NCBI RefSeq assembly: GCF_016801865.2
Contig: NC_068938.1
Location: forward strand, 28,842,240 to 28,906,239
Direction: 5' to 3'
DNA length: 64,000 bases
Source of the DNA: Culex pipiens pallens
Lineage: Eukaryota; Arthropoda; Insecta; Diptera; Culicidae
Shown here piece by piece: positions 36,801 through 49,100 of the stretch. Each line of letters begins with the position of its first letter. The first letter of the stretch is position 1. Made by a program: the position numbers and the translations under genes. The notes beneath the pieces are model-generated. The model saw only the letters and a list, made by a program, of their open reading frames with translations. It was not told where the DNA came from and searched no databases.

Positions 36801-39800
36801 GAATATAAATTATCTGGCAAAAAAAAAAGTATGGAAAGATCTCACCAAGGTTCTTCAAAGCATTCGACAAACCGAATATACATCGAATACGATGCTGTTG
36901 CTTCACTAGAACATCATCGAATTCAGGCATCCGCAGGTTGTGAACAGCTTCTGGCCTTGCTCAGGGTTGTTACGGACGGCGCGGATCGCGCGGATGGCGC
37001 GGATGGCGCGTATCGCGCGGATCTGGCGCGGATTTGCTGACTAATTTTGCTCAGGCGCGGATTTCGCGCGGATAGCAATTTTGATAAACAAAATAATTGA
37101 GAACGATAGAATTTCATTCAAATTACAAAGGAAAATATTATTATGAATTAATTAAATTCATTCTTATTCGTTGAGTGCGAAAACATCAATTTCTAAGAAG
37201 TTGTTAATGAAGACAATTTTCTTCTAAAAATTATTGATTGTTTTTTTTTTCTTAATACGAAACTTTGAAATAATCTTCAAGGAGCGATTTTGTTAATGTA
37301 TTGAGATTTGTTATATAAATTTAACATAACATTACAATTAATTATTTTTAAAACATCTGCTTAACAATTCAAATAAATACCAATTTTATGAAAATCAAAA
37401 TAACAAAATTCGAAAAAATTACAAAATTAAAAAATTTGAAGCTTTTTTAGATTTTCTATGTTTTTTTCAATATAAAAATTTAAATTTTTAAATTTTTGGT
37501 TTATTGAAAAAAATTCTGTTGCCACTCTGATTCAGGTAGAATTGATTCTACTCCCAATTATCACAACATGACGAAATCCACTTAGAAATCTGCTAAAATC
37601 TCCGTCTAAAAGCGAAATGTAATGTTAAAATTAAAAAAAAAAGAAATCTGGAGTTCAACAATTTGAAATTTCAGAATTTACATATTCAAATAATAAAAAA
37701 AAAATAGAATTCATTATTTGAAATTGTCAAAACTTACAGACTCAAAAAACGTAAAAAAGTACGAATTATTAAATTGAAAAATTACGAAAATATTACAATT
37801 CTCGATTAAATTTTCAAAAGGTCATATCTGCATAGGAAACCCATGAGGGATAGGTTGTTTTGAAAATTTAATCTAGAATTGATTTTTTTGTTAATTTTTA
37901 ATTTTTCAAGAAAGTTCTTAAGTTATTAAATTATTAAATCATTAAATTATCAAATAATTAAACTATTAAATTATTAAATTATCAAATTATTATAATATAA
38001 AATTATAAAATTATAAAATTATAAAATTATAAAATTATAAAATCATAAAATTATAAAATTATAAAATTATAAAATTATAAAATTATAAAATTATAAAATT
38101 ATAAAATTATAAAATTATAAAATTATAAAATTATAAAATTATAAGATTATAAAATTATAAAATTATAAAATTATAAATTTATAAAATTATAAAATTATAA
38201 AATTATAAAACTATAAAATTGTAAAATTATAAAATTATAAAATTATAAAATTATAAAATTATAAAATTATAAAATTATAAAATTATAAAATTATAAAATT
38301 ATAAAATTATAAAATTATAAAATTATAAAATTATAAAATTATAAAATTATAAAATTATAAAATTATAAAATTATAAAATTATAAAATTATAAAATTATAA
38401 AATTATAAAATTATAAAATTATAAAATTATAAAATTATAAAATTATAAAATTATAAAATTATAAAATTATAAATTATAAAATTATAAAATTATAAAATTA
38501 TAAAATTATAAAATTATAAAATTATAAAATTATAAAATTATAAAATTATAAAATTATAAAATTATAAAATTATAAAATTATAAAATTATAAAATTATAAA
38601 ATTATAAAATTATAAAATTATAAAATTATAAAATTATAAAATTATAAAATTATAAAATTATAAAATTATAAAATTATAAAATTATAAAATTATAAAATTA
38701 TAAAATTATAAAATTATAAAATTATAAAATTATAAAATTATAAAATTATAAAATTATAAAATTATAAAATTATAAAATTATAAAATTATAAAATTATTAA
38801 ATCATTAAATTATTAAATTATTAAATTATTAAATTATTAAATTATTAAATTATTAAATTATTAAATTATTAAATTATTAAATTATTAAATTATTAAATTA
38901 TTAAATTATTAAATTATTAAATTATTAAATTATTAAATTATTAAATTATTAAATTATTAAATAATTAAATTATTAAATTATTAAATTATTAAATTATTAA
39001 ATTATTAAATTATTAAATTATTAAATTATTAAATTATTAAATTATTAAATTATTAAATTATTAAATTATTAAATTATTAAATTATTAAATTATTAAATTA
39101 TTAAATTATTAAATTATTAAATTATTAAATTATTAAATTATTAAATTATTAAATTATTAAATTATTAAACTATTAAATTATTAAATTATTAAATTATTAA
39201 ATTATTAAATTATTAAATTATTAAATTATTAAATTATTAAATTATTAAATTATTAAATTATTAAATTATTAAATTATTTAATTATTTAATTATTTAATTA
39301 TTTAATTATTTAATTATTAAATTATTAAATTATTAAATTATTAAATTATTAAATTATTAAATTATTTAATTATTAAATTATTAAATTATTAAATTATTAA
39401 ATTGTTAAATTATTAAATTATTAAATTATTAAATTATTAAATTATTAAATTATTAAATTATTAAATTATTAAATTATTAAATTATTAAATTATTAAATTA
39501 TTAAATTATTAAATTATTAAATTATTAAATTATTAAATTATTAAATTATTAAATTATTAAATTATTAAATTATTAAATTATTAAATTATTAAATTATTAA
39601 ATTATTAAATTATTAAATTATTAAATTATTAAATAATTAAATTATTAAATTATTAAATTATTAAATTATTAAATTATTAAATTATTAAATTATTAAATTA
39701 TTAAATTATTAAATTATTAAATTATTAAATTATTAAATTATTAAATTATTAAATTATTAAATTATTAAATTATTAAATTATTAAATTATTAAATTATTAA

Positions 39801-42800
39801 ATTATTAAATTATTAAATTATTAAATTATTAAATTATTAAATTATTAAATTATTAAATTATTAAATTATTAAATTATTAAATTATTAAATTATTAAATTA
39901 TTAAATTATTAAATTATTAAATTATTAAATTATTAAATTATTAAATTATTAAATTATTAAATTATTAAATTATTAAATTATTAAATTATTAAATTATTAA
40001 ATTATTAAATTATTAAATTATTAAATTATTAAATTATTAAATTATTAAATTATTAAATTATTAAATTATTAAATTATTAAATTATTAAATTATTAAATTA
40101 TTAAATTATTATATTATTAAATTATTAAATTGTTAAATTATTAAATTATGAAATTATTTAATTACTCTATTATTAAATTATTAAATTATTAAATTATTAA
40201 ATTATTAAATTATTAAATTATTAAATTATTAAATTATTAAATTATTAAATTATTAAATTATTAAATTATTAAATTATTAAATTATTAAATTATTAAATTA
40301 TTAAATTATTAAATTATTAAATTATTAAATTATTAAATTATTAAATTATTAAATTATTAAATTATTAAATTATTAAATTATTAAATTATTAAATTATTAA
40401 ATTATTAAATTATTAAATTATTAAATTATTAAATTATTAAATTATTAAATTATTAAATTATTAAATTATTGAATTATTAAACTATTAAATTATTTTTTTG
40501 CCGTTGTTCAGATCATTTTCGGAGTCATATTTTAGTTTAGAGAAATTTAGAGAAGAAAATAATAGAAATTTCGTGTTTTGATTTTCGAGAGTAAAGTTTT
40601 GGCGAGAATTATCAAGTACTAAATCCTTAGATTTTATTATTTGGTGATTTATTTTATGGTTTTAATTTTTTTAAATTTTCTAATTTAAATTTTTTTTTTC
40701 TGAATTTGTTTTTAAAGCAACGATATTTAATGTGTTGCAAAAAATGCTAATATTGTTTCAGAAATGGCAAAAAAGGTTCCATTTGGTACAGGAGGGATAT
40801 GAATTCACAACTGATCAACGGTACTGATCCAAATGCCTTCTGTATTATTCTTTTTTCGTTTAAACTTTCATTCATTATGTTACTCTCTTCTATGTTTGTC
40901 GCGATTTTTTATATGACGCGGATTTCGCGCGGATCGGGTTTTGGGGTCGGCGCGGATCTGGCGCGGATTTTTTCTCGGCTTTTCCGTAACAACCCTGCGT
41001 TGCTGGAACGGCTGGAACCAAACGGAAATCCTTTCCGTTACGCCACACGAAAAAAAAACACGCAGAGCTTCACTTTTGTTTTCAGTATTCACTTACAGCA
41101 CAAACAAATCTATAAAATCATCAGAAACCTTTTTGGAATTTGCCAATGAAAACTAACTCTAAACCGAAGAAAAACGTCAAATTATCGGCACCGAAAAAAT
41201 TTCACGTCCGAACTCCCGAATGATCCCACTTTGTTTACATCTACAAAGTAGGAGGCTGTTCAAGCACAAGCATGACTTTTTCTTACTGGTAAATAAGCTG
41301 TTTTATAATCGATAGTATGTGTTTTATTTTGTCTAGTTTTTTACTTTTTTGCTTTAAAATCGTGTGTTTTCAAGTTTCGATCGGTTAGAAGGTGTTTTCT
41401 TTTTTACGGGTGATGACGAACTGCGGCGAGAGTGTCTCTTTGCGTTGTCGCAGATAAATTCTCTGGCTGATTCAGGAATCCTGCAGCTCTTCCTGGTCCA
41501 GCGAAAAAACATCGCTATTTCTAGCAAAGCTGATCCAACAAACCGAGCAGATTTTCACTAAACCAGCAGGTTTTCAAACGAAATTTAACAATGAAGAAAG
41601 CTTGTAGATGGATACAACCGCATCGACTCTATAAACAACTTCCATTCATCATTATAAAAAATGACGATCTCGCCTTCAACTTTCTTAAGATTTCTTGACT
41701 TCAACTCCAGGTCCTCAAATGCTTGTGGCCTTAGTCATTCTCGCAAAAAAAAACAATTTTTAATGATCGATAACAATACTCTCTACTTTTGGCGAACAGT
41801 AAATTGGTTCCACTTTGACAGTTCAAAATTGAGGCCGTTTTGCGAACGACTATTCAGCACCCAGCTTTCAACCATTTTAATTTAATTATAAAATTGATTT
41901 TAAAATATCCAAGCCAGTGCTGAAAATGTCAGGGGTCATGACGCGAAAATCGGCGACGCTGACACGAATTTTTGAGATCCATTCACTGAACCGCAAAACC
42001 GTGACATAAACGAACCCGGCGCAGTCGTGAGTGCCCTAGCTCATTGAGCAGCTGCAACGCTCATTTGACGTTGCACGCACACACATAAAGAAACAAGTTT
42101 TTACACAAAAAGTTCGTATTTATGCGTGAAAATGTAATTTTGAATATGAGTTATGGTTGTTTTAAGTGTTTTGCACAGTCTACAACCATTCAATTGTTTA
42201 CAAATAGTCAAAATAGTGTTTAAAGAGGATTTTACGAGTCAGTCATATGACACGAATTGAGTGAGTGTAGCTCATTTTTTCTCGTCTCTCATTCTCCAGC
42301 AGCCGACTGGCTCAAGTCAGGCGGCCGTGGTTGAATAGACACAGTAGGCCTGCAGTCACATGCTAGCAGTGAACTGACATTTTGGTTTGCTTCATGTGTA
42401 CGCTGGGTTAGAAACTTTTTTCCTGATCCAAGCATTAAAAAAAATAATGCGATAAACATAAAAAAAACACACAAAAAAGATTGAATTCAAAATTATTTAT
42501 AAAGAAAAAAAAATAAAAAAAACAAAAACTAACAATTTTTTTAAATTAAATTCAAATATTTAACAAAAATCAGAATTTTAAAATTTAAAGTCAGTCCAAC
42601 AAAAAAAGATACCGAAATAAAAAAAAATCGAAAATTTATTACATTAAAAAATTCTGAATCAAGTCAAAAAAGAGAGAATAAAAAAAGTCGACCAAAAAAT
42701 TAATAAAATTGCTCGAATTAAAAACAAAATAATTTTAAATTCTTTTCAAGGATTCAAACAGTAAGAATCATATTTTTTTAAATATTTAGAATTCGACTCG

Positions 42801-44715
42801 AAAAAAAAACACCAACATTCAAAACCTGGGTGCTGAATAGTGGTTCGCAAAGCGGCCTCAATTTAGAACTGTCAAAGTGGAACCAATTTATTGTTTGCAA
42901 AATGCTCCCAAGAAGTAGCAAGTATTGTAATCGATCAATAATTTATTTTGTCTGGAATAAAAAAGTCGTTACGTGGAAACCAAAAAGGCCTCTTATGACC
43001 GCTTATCGTTAAGTCCTTGAACAAATACGCGCTAAGTACTTAATCCTGAGCGAAAAGTCTAACTTCAACAGATCCAAAATGTTTCATAACAAGTCACTTA
43101 AGCAGCAAGAAAATTGTCACGCTTGAGCTTGAACATAGCCTTCTACTTTGTTTATGTTTACAGCTGTAGTGCAGTTGTATTAGTGGGGAGCACTAGGGAG
43201 CATTCGAAAATCACGTTACGCATTCTGTCTTTTCAGCACCCAGTTCAAAACTATCAAAATTCAAAAATCCGAAAATTATGAAAATTATAAAAATAATTAT
43301 AATTTAATCTCAAAAATATTTTGTTAATCCCAGCTTAATGCTGATAATAAAAAAAACTCCGAAACATCTAATTAAAATTCTTAAATAATAAAGCAAAAAA
43401 AAAAATAAAGGAAGGAATTAATTATAATTGAATTCAAATATAAAAAAAATACATTTTTAAAATTGAAAGTCAATCCAATAAAAAAACTGAAATAAAAAAG
43501 ATCTTAAACATTTTACTCTAAAAAAATCAAAATTGAAAAATCTAATCTAAAAAAAAGGGGTCAATAAGCGACTGAATTTTTTTTCTTAATATAAACTTAA
43601 ATCCAAAAATATGTAAATTTACAAACAAATGCAATTTCGAAATGAATTTCAAAAATCAAAATTAGAATTTTTACAATTCCGTACTTTTCCTGTCATTCTC
43701 GAGCGACGAATCGGCCTACTTTTAAATACCATAAATATCAGACAGGAAAAATAATACGTTTCATTAACAAGTTCTGAAATGGGTGCTGTAAAGTTGAACT
43801 TTTCAGCACTTATCGAAAAGTGGTGCTGTAAAGTTGAACTTTTCAGCACAAGTATCGAAAAGTAACACTTTTCATTTTTTAAACGGTCAATTTATTTAAC
43901 ACATGGATCGGTAAACCTCGTTGGATAAATGTACGATTCGTGCTGAAAAAATCTTCTTTTTGCAAATTATGATCACGAAACTAACCCCACCGTGTATGTC
44001 CCCTCTCTTTTTTCAGGACAACCACGCACCACGCCCCGTCCGCGAGTGGGATCTCGGCAAGAAGGACACCTTCGAGGCTGGTGACCGCAGCCGGGACGGA
44101 CGAAGCGGGCGCGGCGGCGGCGATCGGGAGGCGGACCGTGCGGCGGCGGGACGGCGCGGCGACGGCGACGAGGGACGTGGACGGGATCGGGGTGGAGCTG
44201 CGGGCGGAGCGGATGCGGACGGAAGCAGCCGACGGTCGAGACGGTCGTCGGAGCGGGGTGGGGGCGACCGGAACCGACGGCGGAGCGCCAGCTTGTCACC
44301 AGGTTGGAGAGAGGGATTTTTTTGTAAACGAGACTGGATATTGAAAGTCTTTTTTTTTCGCAGCGAGGAAGTTCAAGAAGAAGGAAAACGAACCGCCAAT
44401 CAGACTGTTGGATGATCTTTTCAGGAAGACCAAAGCGACGCCCTGCATCTACTGGTTGCCGCTGACTGCGGAGCAGGTGGGTTTCCTGGACATTTCGGAG
44501 TTGAAACGGTTTTTGATTTGAAACTTAATTTCTCGCAGATCGTCGTACGGGAGGAGCACCGTCGCAAGCTGGCTGCGGAAAAGGAGCGTCGCCAGGAGGA
44601 GTCTCGTCGGCAGGAGGAAGAACGGCGCAAGCGTCGTGAGCGACCACGTTCGAGCTCGCGAGACCGGCGTCGTCGTTCCCGCTCGCGGGACGATGGTCGC
44701 CGGCGTCACCGATAA
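30827..44715 (+). CDS. Acn: Acinus, splicing-associated RRM protein (ASAP complex)
   Basis: Nuclear protein that scaffolds the ASAP complex with RNPS1 and SAP18 on spliced mRNA; in flies it also affects autophagy. Exons are 30827-32448, 32512-32722, 44017-44302, 44364-44476 and 44539-44715; all splice sites are GT/AG and frame is kept, giving 802 residues. Residues 1-480 are charged and low in complexity (EPEPE runs, a six-Gln run, RRSSRRGRE). The RRM is at about 493-575 (ILYITNLVRPFT, FWIDKIKSKCFVKY), split by the 63-bp intron. An Arg/Gly-rich stretch fills 620-700. The RNPS1-SAP18 binding motif is at 717-741 (IRLLDDLFRKTKA, CIYWLPLT), followed by an RS-rich tail. I see no SAP domain at the N-terminus. 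The 11.3-kb third intron holds only repeats. The minus-strand frames across the first exon are shadows. Confidence 0.95.
33115..33390. other. Unrecognised denser segment in the Acinus intron
   Basis: Less AT-rich than its surroundings, with broken open frames on the plus strand. It may be a decayed gene or retroelement fragment; no family was recognised. Confidence 0.25.
35105..36110. mobile_element. 1-kb element with CTGCCGCTCTAATC inverted ends
   Basis: Ends CTGCCGCTCTAATCTAGTCC and its near-inverse GGACCAGATTAGAGCGGCAG enclose 1006 bp. TA lies on both sides. Inner AAATAAAGGCAAGTCAGTT is mirrored by AACTGACTTGCCTTTATTT. There is no transposase frame. The ends resemble the element at 23194. 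Confidence 0.75.
36327..36385 (+). mobile_element. Fragment of CTGGGTGCTGAA-type MITE
   Basis: CCTGGGTGATGAATAG followed by GCGTAACGTGATTTTCGAATG matches, inverted, the end of the element at 42825-43243. It is cut off by the retroelement tail starting at 36386. Confidence 0.55.
36386..36697 (-). mobile_element. Non-LTR-like 3' end with (GATTA)n tail, reversed copy
   Basis: The reverse complement closely matches 11415-11726, including the GATTA tail and CAACGCAGTAGGCCTGGCCG. It is in the Acinus intron. Confidence 0.65.
36961..37080. repeat. GC-rich CGCGGAT minisatellite island, copy 1
   Basis: After CAGGGTTGTTACGGA come about ten CGCGGAT-type units of varying spacing (GGCGCGGAT, CGCGCGGAT). 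It is strikingly GC-rich in an AT-rich intron. Confidence 0.75.
37918..38795. repeat. 8-bp arrays: degenerate TTATTAAA then AAAATTAT
   Basis: Degenerate TTATTAAA-type units (37918-37995) are followed by about 100 copies of AAAATTAT to 38795. Confidence 0.95.
38796..40493. repeat. 8-bp tandem array, unit AAATTATT
   Basis: About 210 copies with occasional variants, for example a short run of TTTAATTA near 39277-39315. It is inside the Acinus intron and adjoins the preceding array without a gap. Confidence 0.98.
40905..41010. repeat. CGCGGAT minisatellite island, copy 2
   Basis: Units CGCGGATTTCGCGCGGATCG and GGCGCGGATCTGGCGCGGAT are followed by TCCGTAACAACCCTG, which is the inverse of the flank found at the start of copies 1 and 3. 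Confidence 0.7.
41216..41868 (-). mobile_element. Relative of the CTGGGTGCTGAA MITE, reversed
   Basis: The right end TATTCAGCACCCAG and the AACAGTAAATTGGTTCCACT block are inverse to 42825-42905. The left part, with ACAAAGTAGGAGGCTGTTCA, is inverse to 43130-43165. The interior is longer than in the other copy. Confidence 0.5.
42825..43243. mobile_element. MITE with CCTGGGTGCTGAA / TTCAGCACCCAG ends
   Basis: A 419-bp element with short inverted ends. Two partial relatives are in the same intron at 36327 and 41216. It is non-coding. Confidence 0.6.
43779..43862. repeat. Tandem duplication of about 41 bp
   Basis: GGTGCTGTAAAGTTGAACTT followed by TTCAGCAC and ATCGAAAAGT occurs twice in a row. 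Each unit can fold on its GTGCTG/CAGCAC ends. Confidence 0.8.
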
Positions 44716-46170
44716 GGAATGACGTTTGAAAGTGTAAGAAGGAATGGGGAAGGATCGAGAGAATGTTTTGATGTTGATATCGATGTTTAATTCAGCAGAG
44801 ATCGCGCGGATTATGCTCCGGAGGATTCACACTCTAGTGTGCGCGTGAGAGGCAGAAAGAGAGAGGGAGAGAGAAGCAACCTTTTCCCGGAAGAAACCTC
44901 CGCGAATTCGTCCCCGACGAATCCGAATAGGGTCTGTTCAGATATTTTTTTGATTTTCTTTTCGACTGTTTTTTTGACTACCCTCTCTCATCCTACACGT
45001 TTTGCTTTTCCCTTCCTTTTCACACCTTATTTTTCCCCTGTTTCCCCCTTCTTTAATATTTCATAATTGTAATTTGGTAAGCGCTTCTCGCTTATCATTA
45101 TTTTTATCCAAACACATCGCATCGATTGATGCGAGGAGTTTTTTTTAAGGTTTATCCCTAAAATATTTGCGCGGTAAATTTCGCGTGGGCATAACAAAAA
45201 CAGTAATCTGGCAAAGAATTGTTTCGTTTTCGGAAACAAAACAGTATTTGCAAAGATTTCCCTCGATTGTATTGATTCTATCCGATTTGCAAAACAGAAA
45301 AAAAACCTAACATTTCTCTAAGAAGTAAGCTGCTGTTAATGATTTACAACAAAAAATAAATATTAGCACTTAGATAGGGCGCGTAGAACCGAACCACAGT
45401 CACAGACACACAAAACCACAGAGACAGGAACTAGGCCGCAGTCCCCTCAACCCCGTAAATTCTCTAGCACGAAAGGATCACCAGCTGAAGAAGAAGGGCG
45501 CCAGGAACTTTAAAATCCACCATCAACGACCAACGACGATCGTCGGCTGCAAGCAAAAGCAAACTCAGACCCGTATTCTCTCTCTTCTGTATATTGTGTA
45601 TTTCCCAAAACCCAAATCAGAAGCCGGAAATGCAACGTCGAACCTCTCGAAGGACCCCCAAAAAACGCAGAGAGAATAAGGAAGTCAGTACGATTCTGGT
45701 GCGAAATGCCCAGCTATGAGGAACAACAACAACAACGTCACATCAGCAAACATCACGGGAAATAGCAACTTGGACGACAATATCTTGTGAGAGTTTCATG
45801 GATTTCGGATTTTGGCGTCGTCCCTAACAAGTAAACAAGTAAAAAATTGTGTAATCGCTCATCGATGCAGTATAATAATAATGTAATTGAATTCAAATGC
45901 TTGAACCGCACGAAGGCACCCGAGTTTGTGAGTGTGAAATGAAACTGATGCGCGTGTGGTAACGACGCGGTTGATTTTGTATAAAATACTGGCGTGAAGC
46001 ACCGCGACCTGTGGAGAGACCCCAAGTCGTCAGTAAGTAAAGTCTACGCAAAAAAAGATATCTCCTTCCCCCCCATTGAAATATCGCAAACTCTCTGATC
46101 AACAAAACAAAAAAATCAGCAAATAAAGTACTATCCTTAGATAACCGACCGTCTTTAAGCGCCTCCACCC
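44716..46170. other. Convergent 3' region of Acinus and the short RBR gene
   Basis: AATAAA at 45355-45360 is a plausible Acinus poly(A) signal, and another AATAAA is at 46121-46126. No further gene is recognised. Confidence 0.5.
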
Positions 46171-49100
46171 CTAGTGACAGTTCCGGCAGCTTGGGTGGCA
46201 CTTGCGGCCGCCAACGCCGCACTGGCAGCCCCCGCTAGTGTCGCCCTGGCCGAGCGGTCCCCAGCGGGGTCCGCGCGTCGCCCAGCAGATGCCCGTTTTG
46301 CAGACCGTGCACGGCACAAAGTCGCAGCCGGCAATCTTCTGCACCACCACCGTGCACCGCGGACAGCGCATCGCTTCGCCCGAGCTGATGAGGGCCTGCA
46401 CCTGCCGTTCCGAGCACTTGAGCTCGTAGTTTCCGTTCAGGCGGTCCTGATACTCCTCGCAGCCTATGTTCGGGTGGATCGCCTGGAAGAGAGGAGGGTT
46501 TCGGAATTAAACTCGGTGCTTGATTTAAACTATTTCATTTCATTTATTTCGTTGTTGTTCTCCCCTAACAATTTAAATTTGTTTAAAAAAATCTGGGAGC
46601 CAAAAATAGAAACATTCCTTAAAAAAAATTACTTTATCCACATTTAAAAAGTTGGTGCACGCAGAAAAATAAGGCATATTTGAATCAACTAAACATTTTG
46701 TTGATTTGAAAATCAAGATTTTTGTTGAACCAACGCTAAACGTCAAAGCAACTTTTTCAAAACAACAAAAGATTTTTGTGGAATTGAGAAAATCAAGGTT
46801 TGTTTCAACGCAAGATCGGCGTTGATTATATTCAACAAAATTTTTGTTGAAACAAACCTCGTACAGACTGATTCTACAAAACATTTTTCAGCGTGTGCTT
46901 TTCTCATGATCATTCGGCCTTCAGTTGTATAATTCTCGAGTTAGTTTTCAAAAGGTACTTTGCGCTATTTGTAGACTAAGCGACTTTTCGATAATTGTTC
47001 GTTCAATTTACGGAACAAAATTTTTTTTTTTTCAAATTTTAAATCAACTTTTATGATTTTTTGATAAAGTGCGCCGTTGTTAAGGTATAGCCACTTAAAA
47101 TTTAATTTTAACTAAAAAAATCCTGTTTTTTCAGATTGGACCTACTTTTCGAATGCAAATTAGATTTTACACTGTAAACTAAAGTCAAACATTTTGTTTG
47201 ACTAAATTTCTATTTTAACCAAAAAACAATTTGATTTTCAAAAAATCATAACTTGGTGGCAAAAATTTTGTCCATTCCTCTGGTTTGTTCAGAAATGACG
47301 TCCATGAAAAGTTGCGGTTTTTGTCCCCTGAAACATATGAAAAAATTACAAAAATAAAAAAAATACGGATTTTTTAAAATAGATTTTTTGTTACCAAAAA
47401 TAATTTTAAAACCGGCAATTTTTTTTTTCATATGTCTATGTTTCTGAATAGTCCCCATCAATACCTAGAATTTTGCCGAAGACACAAAATCGATCAGAAA
47501 ATTCTTTCAAAGGTTACGTACATTAGGTATGCAGAAGAAATTAAAAAAATAATCGGAAATTCATAAATTCAATAAAAAATGACCGAGCCACGTAGCCCAG
47601 TGGTAACGCTTCCGCCTCGTAAGCGGTAGATCGGGGTTCAAATCCCGGCTCGGACCAACACAACTGGTGATCTTTTCTTTTCTGGATTCGATTGCTTAGT
47701 AAAGGGAAGGTAGTGTATCGTCACAAACTGGACCTTATCAAGACACCTTTAATAAGACATTTAATATGAAACAGGTTTTTAACATAGCTTTTTAAATACA
47801 TGAGAAAACTGCATAATTTAAATAGCAACTTAGGGGACGTTAAGACGGATCGATTAAAACCATTCCGGCCAAAATCGGTTGAGCCTGTGACAAGATATTC
47901 CAGTGACATTGATTTGGTACACATGTCTACATACAGTCAAAGCACACAGACATTTGTTCAGCTGATGATTCTGAGTCGATATGTACAAATGAAGGTAGGT
48001 CTAGGAAGTCTAACTAAAAAGTTCGTTTTTCGAGTGATTTTATAGCCTTTCCTCAGTAAAGTGAGGAAGGCAAAAACAAATATTATTAAATTCAAAAAAT
48101 AAAAAAATCAAGAAAATCAAGAAATTAAATCTAAAAAAGAACATTGAAGCGGAAATACCAAAACAGTAATTCAAATAAATTAAATTTCAATGTTGTGGCA
48201 AAAAATAGAAATTAAAAATATGTGCAAAATCATACATTTATAAATTCAAAAAAAAAATAGTCTTCAAAAATCTAAAAAATAAAAAATTAACAAATCAAAC
48301 TTCTAAAACAAAAAAAAATCCAAAAAAAAAATTACAAAAAAATTGGAAATTAAAAAAAATAAAATTTAATTAATAATTCCAGAGTTTTTTTTTAAAAGGT
48401 CCTATAACCTATTGTCTTTCATATGTTTATAGGACCTAATCAAAAAAAAGTCGAGAATTCAATTTATAAATTCATAAAAAATTGAAAATTAAAATCAAGA
48501 ATTTAAAAAAATCACAAATAAAAAATTCCAAAATGCTTTATTTTCTAAAATAAAAAAAACGAGAATAACAAAAATAAATAAATTTAGAAAATCAAAAATC
48601 CAAAACATAGAATAAAAATAAATTTTAAAATTGAAAATAAAAAAAATTTCACTCCACTTAAATTTATGAATGCTTTTGATTTATCTTAAGGAATTAACAA
48701 ATTTAAGATTTCAAGAATGTATGAATTGATGAATTTATCCCATGGCTTCAAAGTACTTTTAAAAATAATTCTAGAATTGAAGAATGGAACACTTCCTTTG
48801 GAGCAGTTTTTGCTTTTTTAGACAATGTATTCCTCCATCAATTTTTTTTAAATTTTTTGGAGTTTTTATGATTTTAGATTTTGTGAATCACGGATTTAAG
48901 AATATTTTTTTTAAGAATTAGAACTTAGTTTTTTTTTATTTCTTGATGTGTATGATGATTTTACACAGAAACATAGAAAACTAACGATATTTTGAAACTT
49001 GAGGTAAAAATAAGTACCTGTATCAATTTGAGCCAAATCGGTTAAGGGTTAACCCCTTCCCGCCCAAAGCAAAATAGAGATTTTTACGGTATTCCTTGCC

